NCBI GenBank assembly: GCA_020073005.1
Contig: JAIQFX010000049.1
Location: 1-52,499, forward strand
Direction: 5' to 3'
Source of the DNA: Terriglobia bacterium
Lineage (GTDB): Bacteria; Acidobacteriota; Vicinamibacteria; Vicinamibacterales; CAVVIG01
DNA: 52,499 nucleotides
Under the pieces are notes generated by a model. It was given only the letters and a program-made list of their open reading frames with translations. It was not told the origin of the DNA and made no database searches. This document shows, piece by piece, positions 33,468 to 41,726 of this stretch (the stretch's first letter is position 1; each line of letters starts with the position of its first letter). A program made the position numbers and the translations under genes.

Positions 33468-34219
33468 CTCCGAGACCCGTCCCCTTTCGACACTCGGGTC
33501 ACGCCCACGCGCGCGCAGTGCTGGCGGATCACGCACGCGCCGCAGCGCGGGTACACGGGCTTGCAGACATTCTGGCCCCAGGTCACCAGGTACAGATTAA
33601 TGTACGGCCACCAGCGATCGTCAGTCGCCTTGTACAGCGCGTGCTCGGTCTCCTCCGGCGTGCGCGTGCGGACCCAGCCGAGGCGATTCGAAATCCGGTG
33701 CACGTGCGTGTCGACGCAGATGTTCTTCAGGCTCTTGAACGACAGAATCAGCACGAGGTTGGCCGTCTTGCGGCCGACGCCCGGCAGCATCAGCAGCTCC
33801 TCCATCGTGCCGGGCACTCGCCCTTTGTAACGCTCGACGAGCAGCCGGCACGTCGTCTTCACGTGCTTCGCCTTGTGGCGATAGAAGCTCACCGGATAGA
33901 TCAGCTTCTGGATCTGCGGCGCCGTCAGCGTCGCCATCGCGCGCGGCGTCCGCGCCACCTTGAACAGCCGCGCCGATGCCGCCGCCGTCACCGGATCCCG
34001 CGTCTGCGCCGAGAGCATCGTCGAGATGAGGACCTCGAACGGGTCCTGCTCGCTCTCTTCGGCGATCTTCTCGACGGCCGGCAGTTCGTGATCGTCGATC
34101 GCGCGCGCGAGCGCGCGCATGACCGGTTCGACGTTCCGCGCTTTCGTAGCGCGACCCTCCGACACGCTCAGGGTCGCCCCCAGTTTCATCGAGGGGCGAG
34201 GCTTCATCCGAGCGGTCAT
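33464..34219 (-). CDS. nth: Endonuclease III
   Basis: A DNA glycosylase/AP lyase for oxidised pyrimidines. The helix-hairpin-helix LPGVGRKTANLVL carries the catalytic Lys, and the catalytic Asp is in VDTHVHR. The C-terminal [4Fe-4S] loop C-x6-C-x2-C-x5-C is complete (CKPVYPRCGACVIRQHC). The first 30 residues are atypical and include the translated dispersed repeat LSVSEGRA, so the true start may lie further in; ATG 34219 overlaps the preceding stop. Confidence 0.94.
   Translation of the reverse strand: MTARMKPRPSMKLGATLSVSEGRATKARNVEPVMRALARAIDDHELPAVEKIAEESEQDPFEVLISTMLSAQTRDPVTAAASARLFKVARTPRAMATLTAPQIQKLIYPVSFYRHKAKHVKTTCRLLVERYKGRVPGTMEELLMLPGVGRKTANLVLILSFKSLKNICVDTHVHRISNRLGWVRTRTPEETEHALYKATDDRWWPYINLYLVTWGQNVCKPVYPRCGACVIRQHCARVGVTRVSKGDGSRR
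34155..34173. repeat. Dispersed repeat CCCT(C/T)CGACACGCTCAGGG
   Basis: A 19-bp imperfect palindrome inside the nth 5' coding end. The same unit occurs at 37627-37645 at the end of the YHS-like gene; a related shorter form is near 33483-33500. It is read in frame as LSVSEG in nth. Confidence 0.65.
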
Positions 34220-35163
34220 GGAACGGGCGTCAGCGGCGCGCGGCCGCCGAGAACGGCGATCACGTTGTCGATCGCGAGATCGGCCATCGCGGTCCGGGTT
34301 TCAGTCGTCCCGCTGCCGAGATGCGGCACGAGCAGCACGTTCTCGAGACCGAGCAGATCGGGATGCACGGCCGGCTCGTTCTCGTACACATCGAGCGCGG
34401 CGCCCGCGAGCAGATGCTGCTGCAGCGCCCACGCGAGCGCCGCTTCGTCGACGACCGGACCGCGCGCGGTGTTGATGAGGTAGGCGGAGCGCTTCATGCG
34501 CGCGAGCGCCTTCTTGTCGACCAGATGGCGCGTCTCCTCCGTCAGCGGGACGTGCAGCGAGACGACGTCGGACGTGTTGAGCAGCCGATCGAAGGACATG
34601 AACTCGGCGTTCGCAATCGTGGCCTCGCGGCGCGAGGTGTACGCGACGCGCATGCCGAACGCCGGCGCGCGGGCGGCGACCGCGCGCCCGATGCGTCCCA
34701 GACCGACGAGCCCGAGCCGCTTGCCCTTCAGTTCGGTGCCGAGCATGAAGTCCAGCGCCCAGCCCTTCCACGCGCCGCGGCGCAGCAGCCGCTCGCCTTC
34801 CGAGAGACGGCGCGTGATGGCGAGGATGAGCGCCCATGTGAAGTCGGCGACGGATTCAGTCAGGACATCCGGCGTGTTCGTGACGACGATGCCGCGCGCC
34901 CGCGCGTGCGCGACATCGATGTTGTTGTAGCCGACGGCGACGTTGGCGATCACCTTCAAGGACGGCGCGGCGTCCATCACGCCGGCGTCGATGGCATCCG
35001 TGAGAAGACAGACGAGCGCGTCCTTGTCCGCGATGCGCGCGCGCAGCTCCTGCGGCGCAATCGCCGCGTCGCCGGCGTAGAGATCAACGGTCGCGGCGGC
35101 GCGCAGCCGATCGAGAACCGAGGAAGGGAGCTTGCGAGTGACCAGGACGCTGAATTGGGTCAT
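34216..35163 (-). CDS. D-2-hydroxyacid dehydrogenase (glyoxylate/hydroxypyruvate reductase type)
   Basis: An NAD(P)-dependent oxidoreductase of 315 residues. The Rossmann motif GLVGLGRIGRAVA, the Arg in NTARGPVVDE, the Glu in DVYENEP and the catalytic His in VPHLGSGT are all present. The closest named group is GyaR-type glyoxylate reductase. It lies just downstream of the microcompartment locus on the same strand and could reduce a hydroxyacid or ketoacid made there, but the spacer hairpin may separate the transcripts. Confidence 0.88.
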   Translation of the reverse strand: MTQFSVLVTRKLPSSVLDRLRAAATVDLYAGDAAIAPQELRARIADKDALVCLLTDAIDAGVMDAAPSLKVIANVAVGYNNIDVAHARARGIVVTNTPDVLTESVADFTWALILAITRRLSEGERLLRRGAWKGWALDFMLGTELKGKRLGLVGLGRIGRAVAARAPAFGMRVAYTSRREATIANAEFMSFDRLLNTSDVVSLHVPLTEETRHLVDKKALARMKRSAYLINTARGPVVDEAALAWALQQHLLAGAALDVYENEPAVHPDLLGLENVLLVPHLGSGTTETRTAMADLAIDNVIAVLGGRAPLTPVP

Positions 35164-35237
35164 GGAGTCATCTGGTTATCGAGTCATTGTAATTGGCAGA
35201 TTCAAATGACCAAATAACCAGATGACTCGATGACCAA
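35164..35237. repeat. Inverted spacer array, GAGTCATCTGGTTAT arms
   Basis: Left arm 35164-35189 and right arm 35204-35237 are complementary over about 22 bases, with degenerate TGACC/TGACT units. They lie between the 70-residue gene and the hydroxyacid dehydrogenase on the same strand and could be an attenuator or terminator. Confidence 0.75.
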
Positions 35238-35250
35238 ATTCGACGCTGGT

Positions 35251-35463
35251 TCAGTGTCCGTAGGACTGGCAGTACCCGCAGTGATTGCAGCGCACCGCCG
35301 GTTCGATGAGGCACGCGCCATCACCGTCGCCGCCCTGCGCGAGCGTGAACCGCAGGTGGCTGATTTGCGCGCGGAACGCGGCTGCGGGCTCGGGAGGCAG
35401 GTGCCGCGCAATCGACGCGCGGATCATGTCGCGCAGTTCCTGTTCGTTCACGTCCGCCATCAC
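35251..35463 (-). CDS. 70-residue Cys-rich protein of the microcompartment locus
   Basis: Not recognised. The ATG overlaps the stop of a BMC-P gene (ATGA). An N-terminal amphipathic helix (ELRDMIRASIARHL, about 9-22) resembles the short helices that target cargo to microcompartment shells. A Pro-rich hinge and a middle strand region follow, and the C-terminus carries CNHCGYC then GH, enough for a small metal or cluster site. It may be a cargo adaptor or an electron-transfer peptide; both are guesses. Confidence 0.7.
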   Translation of the reverse strand: MMADVNEQELRDMIRASIARHLPPEPAAAFRAQISHLRFTLAQGGDGDGACLIEPAVRCNHCGYCQSYGH

Positions 35464-35735
35464 GCCACCGCCATGTCGACCGAATCGATGATGCCGATGA
35501 TCGCCGCGTCGACCGGCGCGGCCTTCCTGCCGAGCGCCTCGCCCGCCGCGCGCCCCTCGAGCACGATCAGCACTTTTTCGTGGACACCCGCGCCAACGCC
35601 GTCGACCGCGAGCAGCGCGACGCCGCGCGGCGTGTCGTCGATGTTCAGCGGCTGGACGAGCAGCAGCTTCGCGCCCTCGAACTTGCGGTGCTTCTGCGTC
35701 GACACAACGGTCCCGATGACCCTGGCAATCTGCAT
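35460..35735 (-). CDS. BMC-P shell vertex protein (EutN/CcmL type), third copy
   Basis: A pentameric pfam03319 protein that caps shell vertices. It has the family pattern MQIARVIGTVVSTQKH...GAKLLLVQPL...VDGVGAGVHEKVLIVLEG...VDAAIIGIIDSVD. 91 residues. It is the last of three BMC-P genes in the locus and overlaps the 70-residue gene. Confidence 0.93.
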   Translation of the reverse strand: MQIARVIGTVVSTQKHRKFEGAKLLLVQPLNIDDTPRGVALLAVDGVGAGVHEKVLIVLEGRAAGEALGRKAAPVDAAIIGIIDSVDMAVA

Positions 35736-35741
35736 CGTTCT

Positions 35742-35826
35742 GAATTTGAGGAGGTCAGGATTTGAGGAAGTGAGGAAGTGATTTCAGATCCTCAAATTCT
35801 CACATTCTCACCTCCTCACCTCTCAA
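35742..35826. repeat. Inverted heptamer array (GAGGAAGT / CTCACATT)
   Basis: Left arm 35742-35780 (GAGGAAGTGAGGAAGTG type) and right arm 35788-35826 (CTCAAATTCTCACATTCTC type) lie between two BMC-P genes. Confidence 0.75.
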
Positions 35827-36085
35827 CATCCCAGTGATCGACGATGCCGACGATGCCGGCGTCGACCGGCGGCTCCGCCGGATGGAACGGAAAGCTCGCT
35901 TCTTTGCCGCGGACGAAGAACACTTCCTCGCCGACGCCGGCGCCGACGGCGTCGACGGCGACCAGCGGCCGTCCTGCCGGCTCGCGCTCTGGCGTCAGCG
36001 GCTGGACGACGAGCAGCTTGATGCCCGCGAGGTTCTCGTCCTTGCGCGTGACGACGACGTCGCCGATGACTCTGGCGAGATGCAT
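35816..36085 (-). CDS. BMC-P shell vertex protein (EutN/CcmL type), second copy
   Basis: 89 residues from ATG 36085: MHLARVIGDVVVTRKDENL, LLVVQPLTPE, VDAVGAGVGEEVFFV, VDAGIVGIVDHWDV. Its start overlaps the previous BMC-P stop by one base (TAATG). The loop KEASFPFHPAEPP is longer than in the neighbours and may line a different vertex face. Confidence 0.93.
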   Translation of the reverse strand: MHLARVIGDVVVTRKDENLAGIKLLVVQPLTPEREPAGRPLVAVDAVGAGVGEEVFFVRGKEASFPFHPAEPPVDAGIVGIVDHWDVER

Positions 36086-36354
36086 TACTCGTTCATCTCG
36101 ATCGCGTCGATGACGCCGACGATGGCGGCGTCGACGGGACACTCCTTCAGGCCCGCGGCCATGCGCGCGGAGCTGCCGCTGACGATGAGCACGGTTTCGC
36201 CGACGCCGGCCTGCACAGTGTCGACGGCGACGAGATGACTGCCTTCGGCTTTGCCACGAGGATCGATTGGACGGACGACGAGCAGCTTGCTGCTGACGAG
36301 CCGCGGATCCTTGCGCGTCGCGACGACGGTCCCGACGACTTTGGCGAGGAGCAA
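36085..36354 (-). CDS. BMC-P shell vertex protein (EutN/CcmL type), first copy
   Basis: 89 residues from TTG 36354: LLAKVVGTVVATRKDPRL, KLLVVRPIDPRG, VDTVQAGVGETVLIVSGSSAR, VDAAIVGVIDAIEM. It follows the BMC-H gene by 6 nt. Three BMC-P paralogues in one small locus match fucose/rhamnose-type microcompartments. Confidence 0.93.
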   Translation of the reverse strand: MLLAKVVGTVVATRKDPRLVSSKLLVVRPIDPRGKAEGSHLVAVDTVQAGVGETVLIVSGSSARMAAGLKECPVDAAIVGVIDAIEMNE

Positions 36355-36360
36355 AAGTTG

Positions 36361-36654
36361 TTACGCCTTCGAGGTCGTGGCTTTCCCGATCGGCAGCGCG
36401 TCCTCGAGGTTCGCGTGCGGACGCGGGATGACGTGCACCGACACGAGCTCGCCGACCCGGCGGGCCGCCGCGGCGCCGGCGTCGGTTGCGGCCTTCACGG
36501 CCGCGACGTCGCCACGCACGATCGCCGTCACGTAGCCCGCGCCGATCTTTTCCCAGCCGACCAGCGTGACCTTCGCCGCCTTGACCATCGCGTCGGCGGC
36601 CTCGATCATCGCGACCAGGCCCTTGGTTTCGACCATTCCTAACGCCTCGCCCAT
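36361..36654 (-). CDS. BMC-H shell hexamer protein
   Basis: A pfam00936 protein that tiles the shell facets. The start is ATG 36654 with AAGGAG 8 nt upstream; the longer frame to 36732 would translate a spacer array. [48 protein letters not shown] and [12 protein letters not shown] are family signatures. 97 residues. It is the only BMC-H in the window. Confidence 0.95.
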   Translation of the reverse strand: MGEALGMVETKGLVAMIEAADAMVKAAKVTLVGWEKIGAGYVTAIVRGDVAAVKAATDAGAAAARRVGELVSVHVIPRPHANLEDALPIGKATTSKA

Positions 36655-36669
36655 GGGGCTCTCCTTTAA

Positions 36670-36751
36670 TTGCGGATTGAGGATTGCGGAGTGCGGAGTG
36701 AAGAACTCGGTCTCCCGTTCCGCATTCCGCATTCCTCAGTCCGCATTACCG
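36670..36751. repeat. Inverted heptamer array (GCGGAGT / ATTCCGC)
   Basis: Left arm 36670-36702 has TGCGGAGTGCGGAGTG words and right arm 36717-36751 the CCGCATTCCGCATTC complement. It lies between the aldolase stop and the BMC-H start, where a hairpin could tune expression of shell genes. Confidence 0.75.
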
Positions 36752-37618
36752 CAGGCTCTTTACCGCATCTTCGATCAATGCCGACAACTCGCGGTATGTT
36801 AACCGAATTTCGCCCTCGTCATTGTGTTGCGCGGCCTCGACGGCCCGCCGGACGGCGTTGGGCACCAGGCGCGCGCCGTCGCCCGCGGGCGCCTGCACGA
36901 CCTGACACGTCGCGGGATCGGTGAGATCGCCTGCCCCGAGCTCCGTCGAGGGGTCGGCGCAAATCGGCGCCGGAGCCGTGATGCCATACGTCCCGCGCAG
37001 GTCCTGCAGCCGCAGGACCTCGTCGCGCGAGATCAGGTTCTCGCGGCCGAGCAGCCGCGCGACCAGACTGATCTTCGCGAAGTGCTCGATGGTCTCCATC
37101 TTGTAGTACGCGGCGTAGAGGTCGACGCCGACGGTCAGCGCGCCGTGATTGGCCAGCAGCATGCCGTCGTGCGCCTTGATGTACTTGCGCACGGCGTCGG
37201 GCAGCTCGCGCGTCGACGGCGTCGCGTACTCGGCGATCGGAATGCTGCCGAGCGTCGTGAGCACTTCGGCGAGCACCGCGCGGTCGAGCGGAATGCCCGC
37301 GACCGCGAAGCCCGTCGCCGTCGGCGGATGCGCGTGCACGACCGCCTGCACGTCCGGGCGCTGCCGGTAGACCTCGAGGTGCATCAGCATCTCGGACGAA
37401 GGATCGCGATCGCCCTGCAGCTTCGTGCCGTCGAGATCGGTGATGCACATCATGTCCGGCGTCATGAAGCCCTTGCACACGCTCTTGGGCGTCATGACGA
37501 GCCGATCGGATCCGAGCCGCACGCTGATGTTGCCGTCGTTCGACGCCGTGTACCCGCGCGCGTACATGCGGCGGCCGACTTCGACGATGTCGGCGCGGAG
37601 CGCAGACTCGGGCGTCAT
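36746..37618 (-). CDS. Class II aldolase, L-fuculose-phosphate type
   Basis: A zinc aldolase that cleaves fuculose- or rhamnulose-type 1-phosphates to DHAP and lactaldehyde. The catalytic Glu is in PSSEMLMH, zinc His in VVHAHPP and the third in LLANHGAL. The length of 290 residues exceeds E. coli FucA, with a C-terminal extension (about 215-290) containing the Pro-rich APAPICADPSTELG and a final helix EIRLTYRELSALIEDAVKSL that could be an encapsulation helix. It heads the microcompartment genes and overlaps the YHS-like gene (ATGA). Confidence 0.88.
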   Translation of the reverse strand: MTPESALRADIVEVGRRMYARGYTASNDGNISVRLGSDRLVMTPKSVCKGFMTPDMMCITDLDGTKLQGDRDPSSEMLMHLEVYRQRPDVQAVVHAHPPTATGFAVAGIPLDRAVLAEVLTTLGSIPIAEYATPSTRELPDAVRKYIKAHDGMLLANHGALTVGVDLYAAYYKMETIEHFAKISLVARLLGRENLISRDEVLRLQDLRGTYGITAPAPICADPSTELGAGDLTDPATCQVVQAPAGDGARLVPNAVRRAVEAAQHNDEGEIRLTYRELSALIEDAVKSLR

Positions 37619-37917
37619 GCGGTACGCCCTTCGACACGCTCAGGGCGGGCGCGGTATTTGTCGCGGCAGGCGTCAGAGCAGAAGAAAACGCGCGCGCGCC
37701 CATCGAGGAGCGTCACGGCGCGCTCGGGCTGGACGAACGTGCCGCACACGGGATCGCGCACCATCTGCACGCCCTGCGGCGGCGCCTGCGGCCGCGACGC
37801 GGGATGCCCGGGTTGGGCGTTGTTCCCAGCGAGCCCTTCGATGAAGTGGTCGACCGCGCGCCAGAACATCCGCGCGATGAGCGGAATCAGGATGGCGAGC
37901 AGCGCGAAGCGCAGCAT
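37615..37917 (-). CDS. Small membrane protein with YHS-like metal-binding domain
   Basis: 100 residues: one N-terminal transmembrane helix (about 3-20), a Pro/Gln-rich linker, and a YHS/TRASH-like segment MVRDPVCGTFV...FFCSDACRDKY with three Cys. Such domains bind heavy metals. The last residues (RARPERVEGRTA) come from a dispersed CCCTTCGACACGCTCAGGG repeat. It lies 1 nt from the TPR gene and is not an evident microcompartment part. Confidence 0.75.
   Translation of the reverse strand: MLRFALLAILIPLIARMFWRAVDHFIEGLAGNNAQPGHPASRPQAPPQGVQMVRDPVCGTFVQPERAVTLLDGRARVFFCSDACRDKYRARPERVEGRTA
37627..37645. repeat. Dispersed repeat CCCTTCGACACGCTCAGGG
   Basis: A second copy of the unit at 34155, located in the last codons of the YHS-like gene and read on the minus strand as PERVEG. 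Confidence 0.65.
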
Positions 37918-37918
37918 C

Positions 37919-38548
37919 CTACGTACCCGGTTTCTGCCCGCTCGGGGTGCTCGCTCCGGGATGCGCCGAGCTCAGACTGTCGAGCGCGCGCTTGGCCGCC
38001 TGCCCTTCCGGGCTGTCGGGCGCGACCTTCAGGACGGCCTGCCACGCTTCCTGCGCGCCCGCGAGATCCTGCTTGCCGAACGCGCGCACGATGCCCACGT
38101 TCAGCAGCGTCTTGGCGTGCTTCGGATCCATCTTCAGCGATTTCGCGAACTGCTCCAGCGCCTTGTCCGGCTGGTTCGTGTAGTAGTAGCAGACGCCGAG
38201 ATCCGTGCTGACGTTGACGTCGTTCGGCGCGAGCGCCAGCGCCTCGCCGTACCACGTGATCGCATCGTCGTACTTCTCGGCGTCGAAGTACAGGTTGGCG
38301 ATCTGGACGCGCGGCGTCGCGTTCTTCGGGTCGCGCTCGGCGACGGTCTTCAGGGCGCTGACTTGCGTGTCATCGAGTACAGCAGCGCGGGTGGTACCCG
38401 CGCTGCCGGACGGCGCGTTCGCCGCGGCCTGCTGCGCCGGAACCGCCGTCGGCGGCCGCTGGGCCGCCTGCTGCGACCCGATGATCCAGCCGGCGAGGAG
38501 GCCGAACAACACGCCGGCGATGCCGAAGGCGATCGCGTCAGATTTCAT
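37919..38548 (-). CDS. Membrane-anchored TPR protein
   Basis: 209 residues with one N-terminal transmembrane helix (AIAFGIAGVLFGLLAGWIIG), a Ala/Gln-rich linker, and about three tetratricopeptide repeats (for example ATPRVQIANLYFDAEKYDDA and DVNVSTDLGVCYYYTNQPDKA). The layout is like the TPR half of cytochrome c assembly factor CcmH/CycH, but no other ccm gene is near, so only a scaffold role is claimed. It is followed by the YHS-like gene and preceded by pdxJ. Confidence 0.8.
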   Translation of the reverse strand: MKSDAIAFGIAGVLFGLLAGWIIGSQQAAQRPPTAVPAQQAAANAPSGSAGTTRAAVLDDTQVSALKTVAERDPKNATPRVQIANLYFDAEKYDDAITWYGEALALAPNDVNVSTDLGVCYYYTNQPDKALEQFAKSLKMDPKHAKTLLNVGIVRAFGKQDLAGAQEAWQAVLKVAPDSPEGQAAKRALDSLSSAHPGASTPSGQKPGT

Positions 38549-38566
38549 AGAGAAGCCGTCAGCCGA

Positions 38567-39307
38567 TCATATCCCAGAGAGCACCTTCAGGTACTCGCCG
38601 ACGACGGTCTTCAAGCCGACAAACAGCGCGCGCGACACGATCGCGTGACCGATCGAGACTTCGTCGAGACACGGCAGCTCGCGGAAGATCACCAGGTTGT
38701 CGAGATCCAGATCGTGGCCGGCGTTGATGCCGAGTCCCAGGTCGTGCGCCCGCCGGGCCGCCTCCGCGTACCGTGTGAACGAGCGGCGTCCCGCATCGAG
38801 GCCCTGCTCGAACGCGCGCGCGAACGGCTCCGTGTAGAGCTCGACGCGATCGGCGCCCACGGATGCGGCCCAGGCGATCGGATCCGGCTCCGCATCCACG
38901 AACACGCTGACGCGAATGCCGCGCGCATGAAGCCGCGCGATCACATCGGGCAGTTGCGCGGCCGCCGGACCGGGCCGCCAGCCGGCCTCGCTCGTCACTT
39001 CTCCGGGCTTCACCGGCACGAGCGTGCACTGATCGGGACGGACTTCGTCGACCAGCGCGAGCAGATCCGGACGCGGATCGCCTTCGATGTTGTACTCGAC
39101 ACCCGGCGCCGCCGTGCGCAGCCTGCGCGCGATGTCGCGAACGTCGCCGGGCGTGATGTGGCGCTGATCGGCGCGCGGATGCACGGTGATGCCGGGCGCG
39201 CCCGCCGCGACGCACACATCGACGGCGTCGAGCACGCTCGGCGAGTGCCCGCCGCGCGAGTTGCGAAGAGTGGCGACCTTGTTGACGTTGACGGATAACT
39301 TGATCAT
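38567..39307 (-). CDS. pdxJ: Pyridoxine 5'-phosphate synthase
   Basis: Forms PNP from 1-deoxyxylulose 5-phosphate and 3-amino-2-oxopropyl phosphate. KLSVNVNKVATLRNSRGG, GITVHPRADQRHI, VEYNIEGDP, CTLVPVKPGEVTSEAGW and GHDLDLDNL are the family markers, with His and Glu catalytic residues kept. ATG 39307 is chosen; the open frame to 39448 only translates a GGGTGCC array. 246 residues. Confidence 0.96.
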   Translation of the reverse strand: MIKLSVNVNKVATLRNSRGGHSPSVLDAVDVCVAAGAPGITVHPRADQRHITPGDVRDIARRLRTAAPGVEYNIEGDPRPDLLALVDEVRPDQCTLVPVKPGEVTSEAGWRPGPAAAQLPDVIARLHARGIRVSVFVDAEPDPIAWAASVGADRVELYTEPFARAFEQGLDAGRRSFTRYAEAARRAHDLGLGINAGHDLDLDNLVIFRELPCLDEVSIGHAIVSRALFVGLKTVVGEYLKVLSGI

Positions 39308-39470
39308 CGGGTGCCGGGTGCCGGGTGCGTGGTGCCAGGTGCGGTGCTGGGTGCAAGGGTGCCTGCAAGGTGCTGCGTGCCGCGCAGGGGCTCGTGAGGC
39401 CGCACCAGGCACGCGGCACTCTGCACAGCACCAAGCACCCCGCGCCACGCACCCAGCACCCTACCCAATC
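39308..39470. repeat. Long inverted heptamer array (GGGTGCC / AGCACCC) between glmM and pdxJ
   Basis: About 160 nt of GGTGCC-type words, first as GGGTGCCGGGTGC and later as complementary GCACCCAGCACC, forming a near-continuous hairpin. It fills the entire gap and is the longest array in the window. The same word lies inside the AlaX-type gene. Confidence 0.85.
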
Positions 39471-40813
39471 TCCATCTTCACAACATCAACAATCTCTTGG
39501 GCCCATGTCCGTATCTCTTCCTGGTCCTGCCCCTCAATCATGACCCGTAGCAGCGGCTCAGTACCTGAGTACCTCACGAGCAGGCGGCCGCGGCCCTCGA
39601 CGCGCGCTTCGACCTTCGCCATCGCGGCGGCGACGGCGGGCACCGACTGCAGATTCACTTTCTCGCGCACGCGGACGTTCAGCAGCACCTGCGGGTACGT
39701 CACGAGGTCCGAGGCCAGATCCGCGAGCGAGCGCCCGCTCACCAGCACGGTCCGGATCACGTTCAGCGCCGTGCACAGTCCGTCTCCGGTGAACAGGTAG
39801 TCGGAAAAGATAATGTGGCCGGACTGCTCGCCGCCGAGCGACAGCCCGCGCGCGATCATCTCCTCCATCACGTACTTGTCGCCGACGGCGCAGCGCACGA
39901 GCGAGATGCCGAGCGGACGGAGCGCCAGCTCGAGACCGATGTTGCTCATCACGGTCGCGACGATCGCGTTGCCCTTCAGCTGCCTCTCGCGCTGGAGCTG
40001 GCGCGCGCACAGGAACAGGACGGCGTCGCCGTCGACGACGCGCCCGCGTTCGTCGACGAAGATTGCGCGGTCGCCGTCGCCGTCGAACGCGACGCCCATG
40101 CGGCAGCCGCGCTCGACGACGACGCGCGCGAGCGCTTCGGGATGCGTCGAGCCGCAGCGCAGGTTGATGTTGCGCCCGTCAGGCTCGTTGCCGATGACCA
40201 CCGTGTCGAACCCCAGGCCGCGAAACAGCCGCGGCGCCACGTCCGTCGTCGCGCCGTTGGCGCAGTCGATGGCGAGGCGGAACGGCGACGTCCGCGGCGC
40301 GGAGGGATCCGGCAGGATCGCGCGCAGGTGATCGAGATATCCGCCGACCAGATCGGCGCGCGCGACGGGACCGGGATCGCCGCTTCGCGCCTGCCACGAC
40401 GCGTCCGCGACGATGGCTTCCACGTCGCGCTCGACGCGCTCGGTGAATTTCTCGCCCTGATGCGAGAAGACCTTGATGCCGTTGTCTTCGTACGGATTGT
40501 GCGACGCGGAGATCACGACGCCGGCGTCGAACGGGCCGGTCCGGGTCAGATACGCGACGGCGGGCGTCGGCACGACGCCGACGCTCGTCACGACCGCGCC
40601 CGCGCCCGCCGCGCCGTGAGCCAGCTCCGCTTCGATCCAGCCGCCCGACTCGCGCGTGTCGCGGCCGATCAGGAAGCGCCGCGAGCCGGTCGGCCGCACG
40701 CGGACGAGCGCGGCGCCGATCCGCCGAACGGTGGGCCGATCGAGCGGATAGCGTCCTGCGGTGCCGCGGATGCCGTCGGTGCCGAACAGACGCGGGGCGT
40801 CAGCGTTTGCCAC
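39461..40813 (-). CDS. glmM: Phosphoglucosamine mutase
   Basis: Interconverts glucosamine 6- and 1-phosphate for UDP-GlcNAc synthesis. RLFGTDGIRG, the phosphoserine loop SASHNPYEDNG, the metal loop DGDGDR, GGEQSGHI and the C-terminal RYSGTEPLLRVM are all present. The start is taken as GTG 40813, with AGGTG 10 nt upstream and a 14-bp overlap with cdaR. About 450 residues. cdaA-cdaR-glmM is a conserved c-di-AMP/cell-wall operon. Confidence 0.95.
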   Translation of the reverse strand: MANADAPRLFGTDGIRGTAGRYPLDRPTVRRIGAALVRVRPTGSRRFLIGRDTRESGGWIEAELAHGAAGAGAVVTSVGVVPTPAVAYLTRTGPFDAGVVISASHNPYEDNGIKVFSHQGEKFTERVERDVEAIVADASWQARSGDPGPVARADLVGGYLDHLRAILPDPSAPRTSPFRLAIDCANGATTDVAPRLFRGLGFDTVVIGNEPDGRNINLRCGSTHPEALARVVVERGCRMGVAFDGDGDRAIFVDERGRVVDGDAVLFLCARQLQRERQLKGNAIVATVMSNIGLELALRPLGISLVRCAVGDKYVMEEMIARGLSLGGEQSGHIIFSDYLFTGDGLCTALNVIRTVLVSGRSLADLASDLVTYPQVLLNVRVREKVNLQSVPAVAAAMAKVEARVEGRGRLLVRYSGTEPLLRVMIEGQDQEEIRTWAQEIVDVVKMEIG

Positions 40814-41726
40814 TGGCAATTCGCACCTGGACCGACGCCGGCTCGATGTGAGTGACGCCGACATCTGGCGACGAGTCCGCGTGCACGGTCAGCGAATACT
40901 CGCCCGGCCCGAGCCGGGCCAGATCGATGTAGGCCACGACGTCATCGGCCTCGACGCGATCGATCGCGGCTTTGCTGCCGCGCAGCGTCACGTCGACGGT
41001 CGCGGGCTCGGCCTGCGCGTCGTGATTGGGCTCGAGGTTGCGCAGCTGTACAGGCCGGTGGCGCAGCACACGCTCGAGCGGCGCGGGCAGAATCTGCACG
41101 GTGACGGTGGCGGTTCGCGCGTTCTTGAGCCGGAGCGAGGGATCGACGAGGCCGATGATGACGTTTTCGCGCACGCGATCGCGCGCGCCGCTGACCGCGA
41201 CGGGCGCGGTCGGCGCTTCGGTCACGCGCCGCACGGCGCTCTCGGGCCCGATGACGTCCACCGTGGGCGGATCGCTGACGATCTCGCCGACGATGTAGCC
41301 GGGCGCCGGGCGGCCATCGACGGCGGGCGCGACGGGCACCGATCGCGTCGCCGACGGCTCGAACGCCATCGCGATCGCGGACGGCAGCACCTGCACGACC
41401 TCGACGCCGAACGGCGCCCGGACCTGATCGGGCGTGAGCGGAAACAGCCGGCGCCCGGCGCGCGCCGCGCGCAGATCGAGCACGGCCACGAGGTCGCCCG
41501 GACCGACGCGGCTCAGCGCGCCCGATTCGCCGCGGACGCGGACGTCCACGGTCGCCGGCGCTTCGCCGCTCAGCTCGATGCCGGCGGGAATCTGCTGGAT
41601 TTCGAGCGGCACGCGCAGCCCGCGCTCGACGATCTCCTGGCCGGAGACAGCCATCCACAGCAGCAGCGCGATCGCCACCGAGAGCAGCTTGAGTCCGACG
41701 TGCCGGAAGGGCCAGATGGGTCGCAT
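40800..41726 (-). CDS. cdaR: CdaR-like YbbR-domain membrane protein
   Basis: 308 residues from ATG 41726, which overlaps the cdaA stop (ATGA). One N-terminal transmembrane helix (LKLLSVAIALLLWMAVSG) and three to four extracellular YbbR repeats (beta-rich, with segments such as VPLEIQQIPAGIEL and SVPVAPAVDGRPAPGY). CdaR binds and modulates the diadenylate cyclase CdaA. The repeats are diverged, so the count is approximate. Confidence 0.9.
   Translation of the reverse strand: MRPIWPFRHVGLKLLSVAIALLLWMAVSGQEIVERGLRVPLEIQQIPAGIELSGEAPATVDVRVRGESGALSRVGPGDLVAVLDLRAARAGRRLFPLTPDQVRAPFGVEVVQVLPSAIAMAFEPSATRSVPVAPAVDGRPAPGYIVGEIVSDPPTVDVIGPESAVRRVTEAPTAPVAVSGARDRVRENVIIGLVDPSLRLKNARTATVTVQILPAPLERVLRHRPVQLRNLEPNHDAQAEPATVDVTLRGSKAAIDRVEADDVVAYIDLARLGPGEYSLTVHADSSPDVGVTHIEPASVQVRIASGKR

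Noticed and set aside
36824-39298. An 824-codon plus-strand frame across the aldolase, TPR and pdxJ genes
   Set aside because: It crosses several real minus-strand genes and spacer arrays and has shadow composition.
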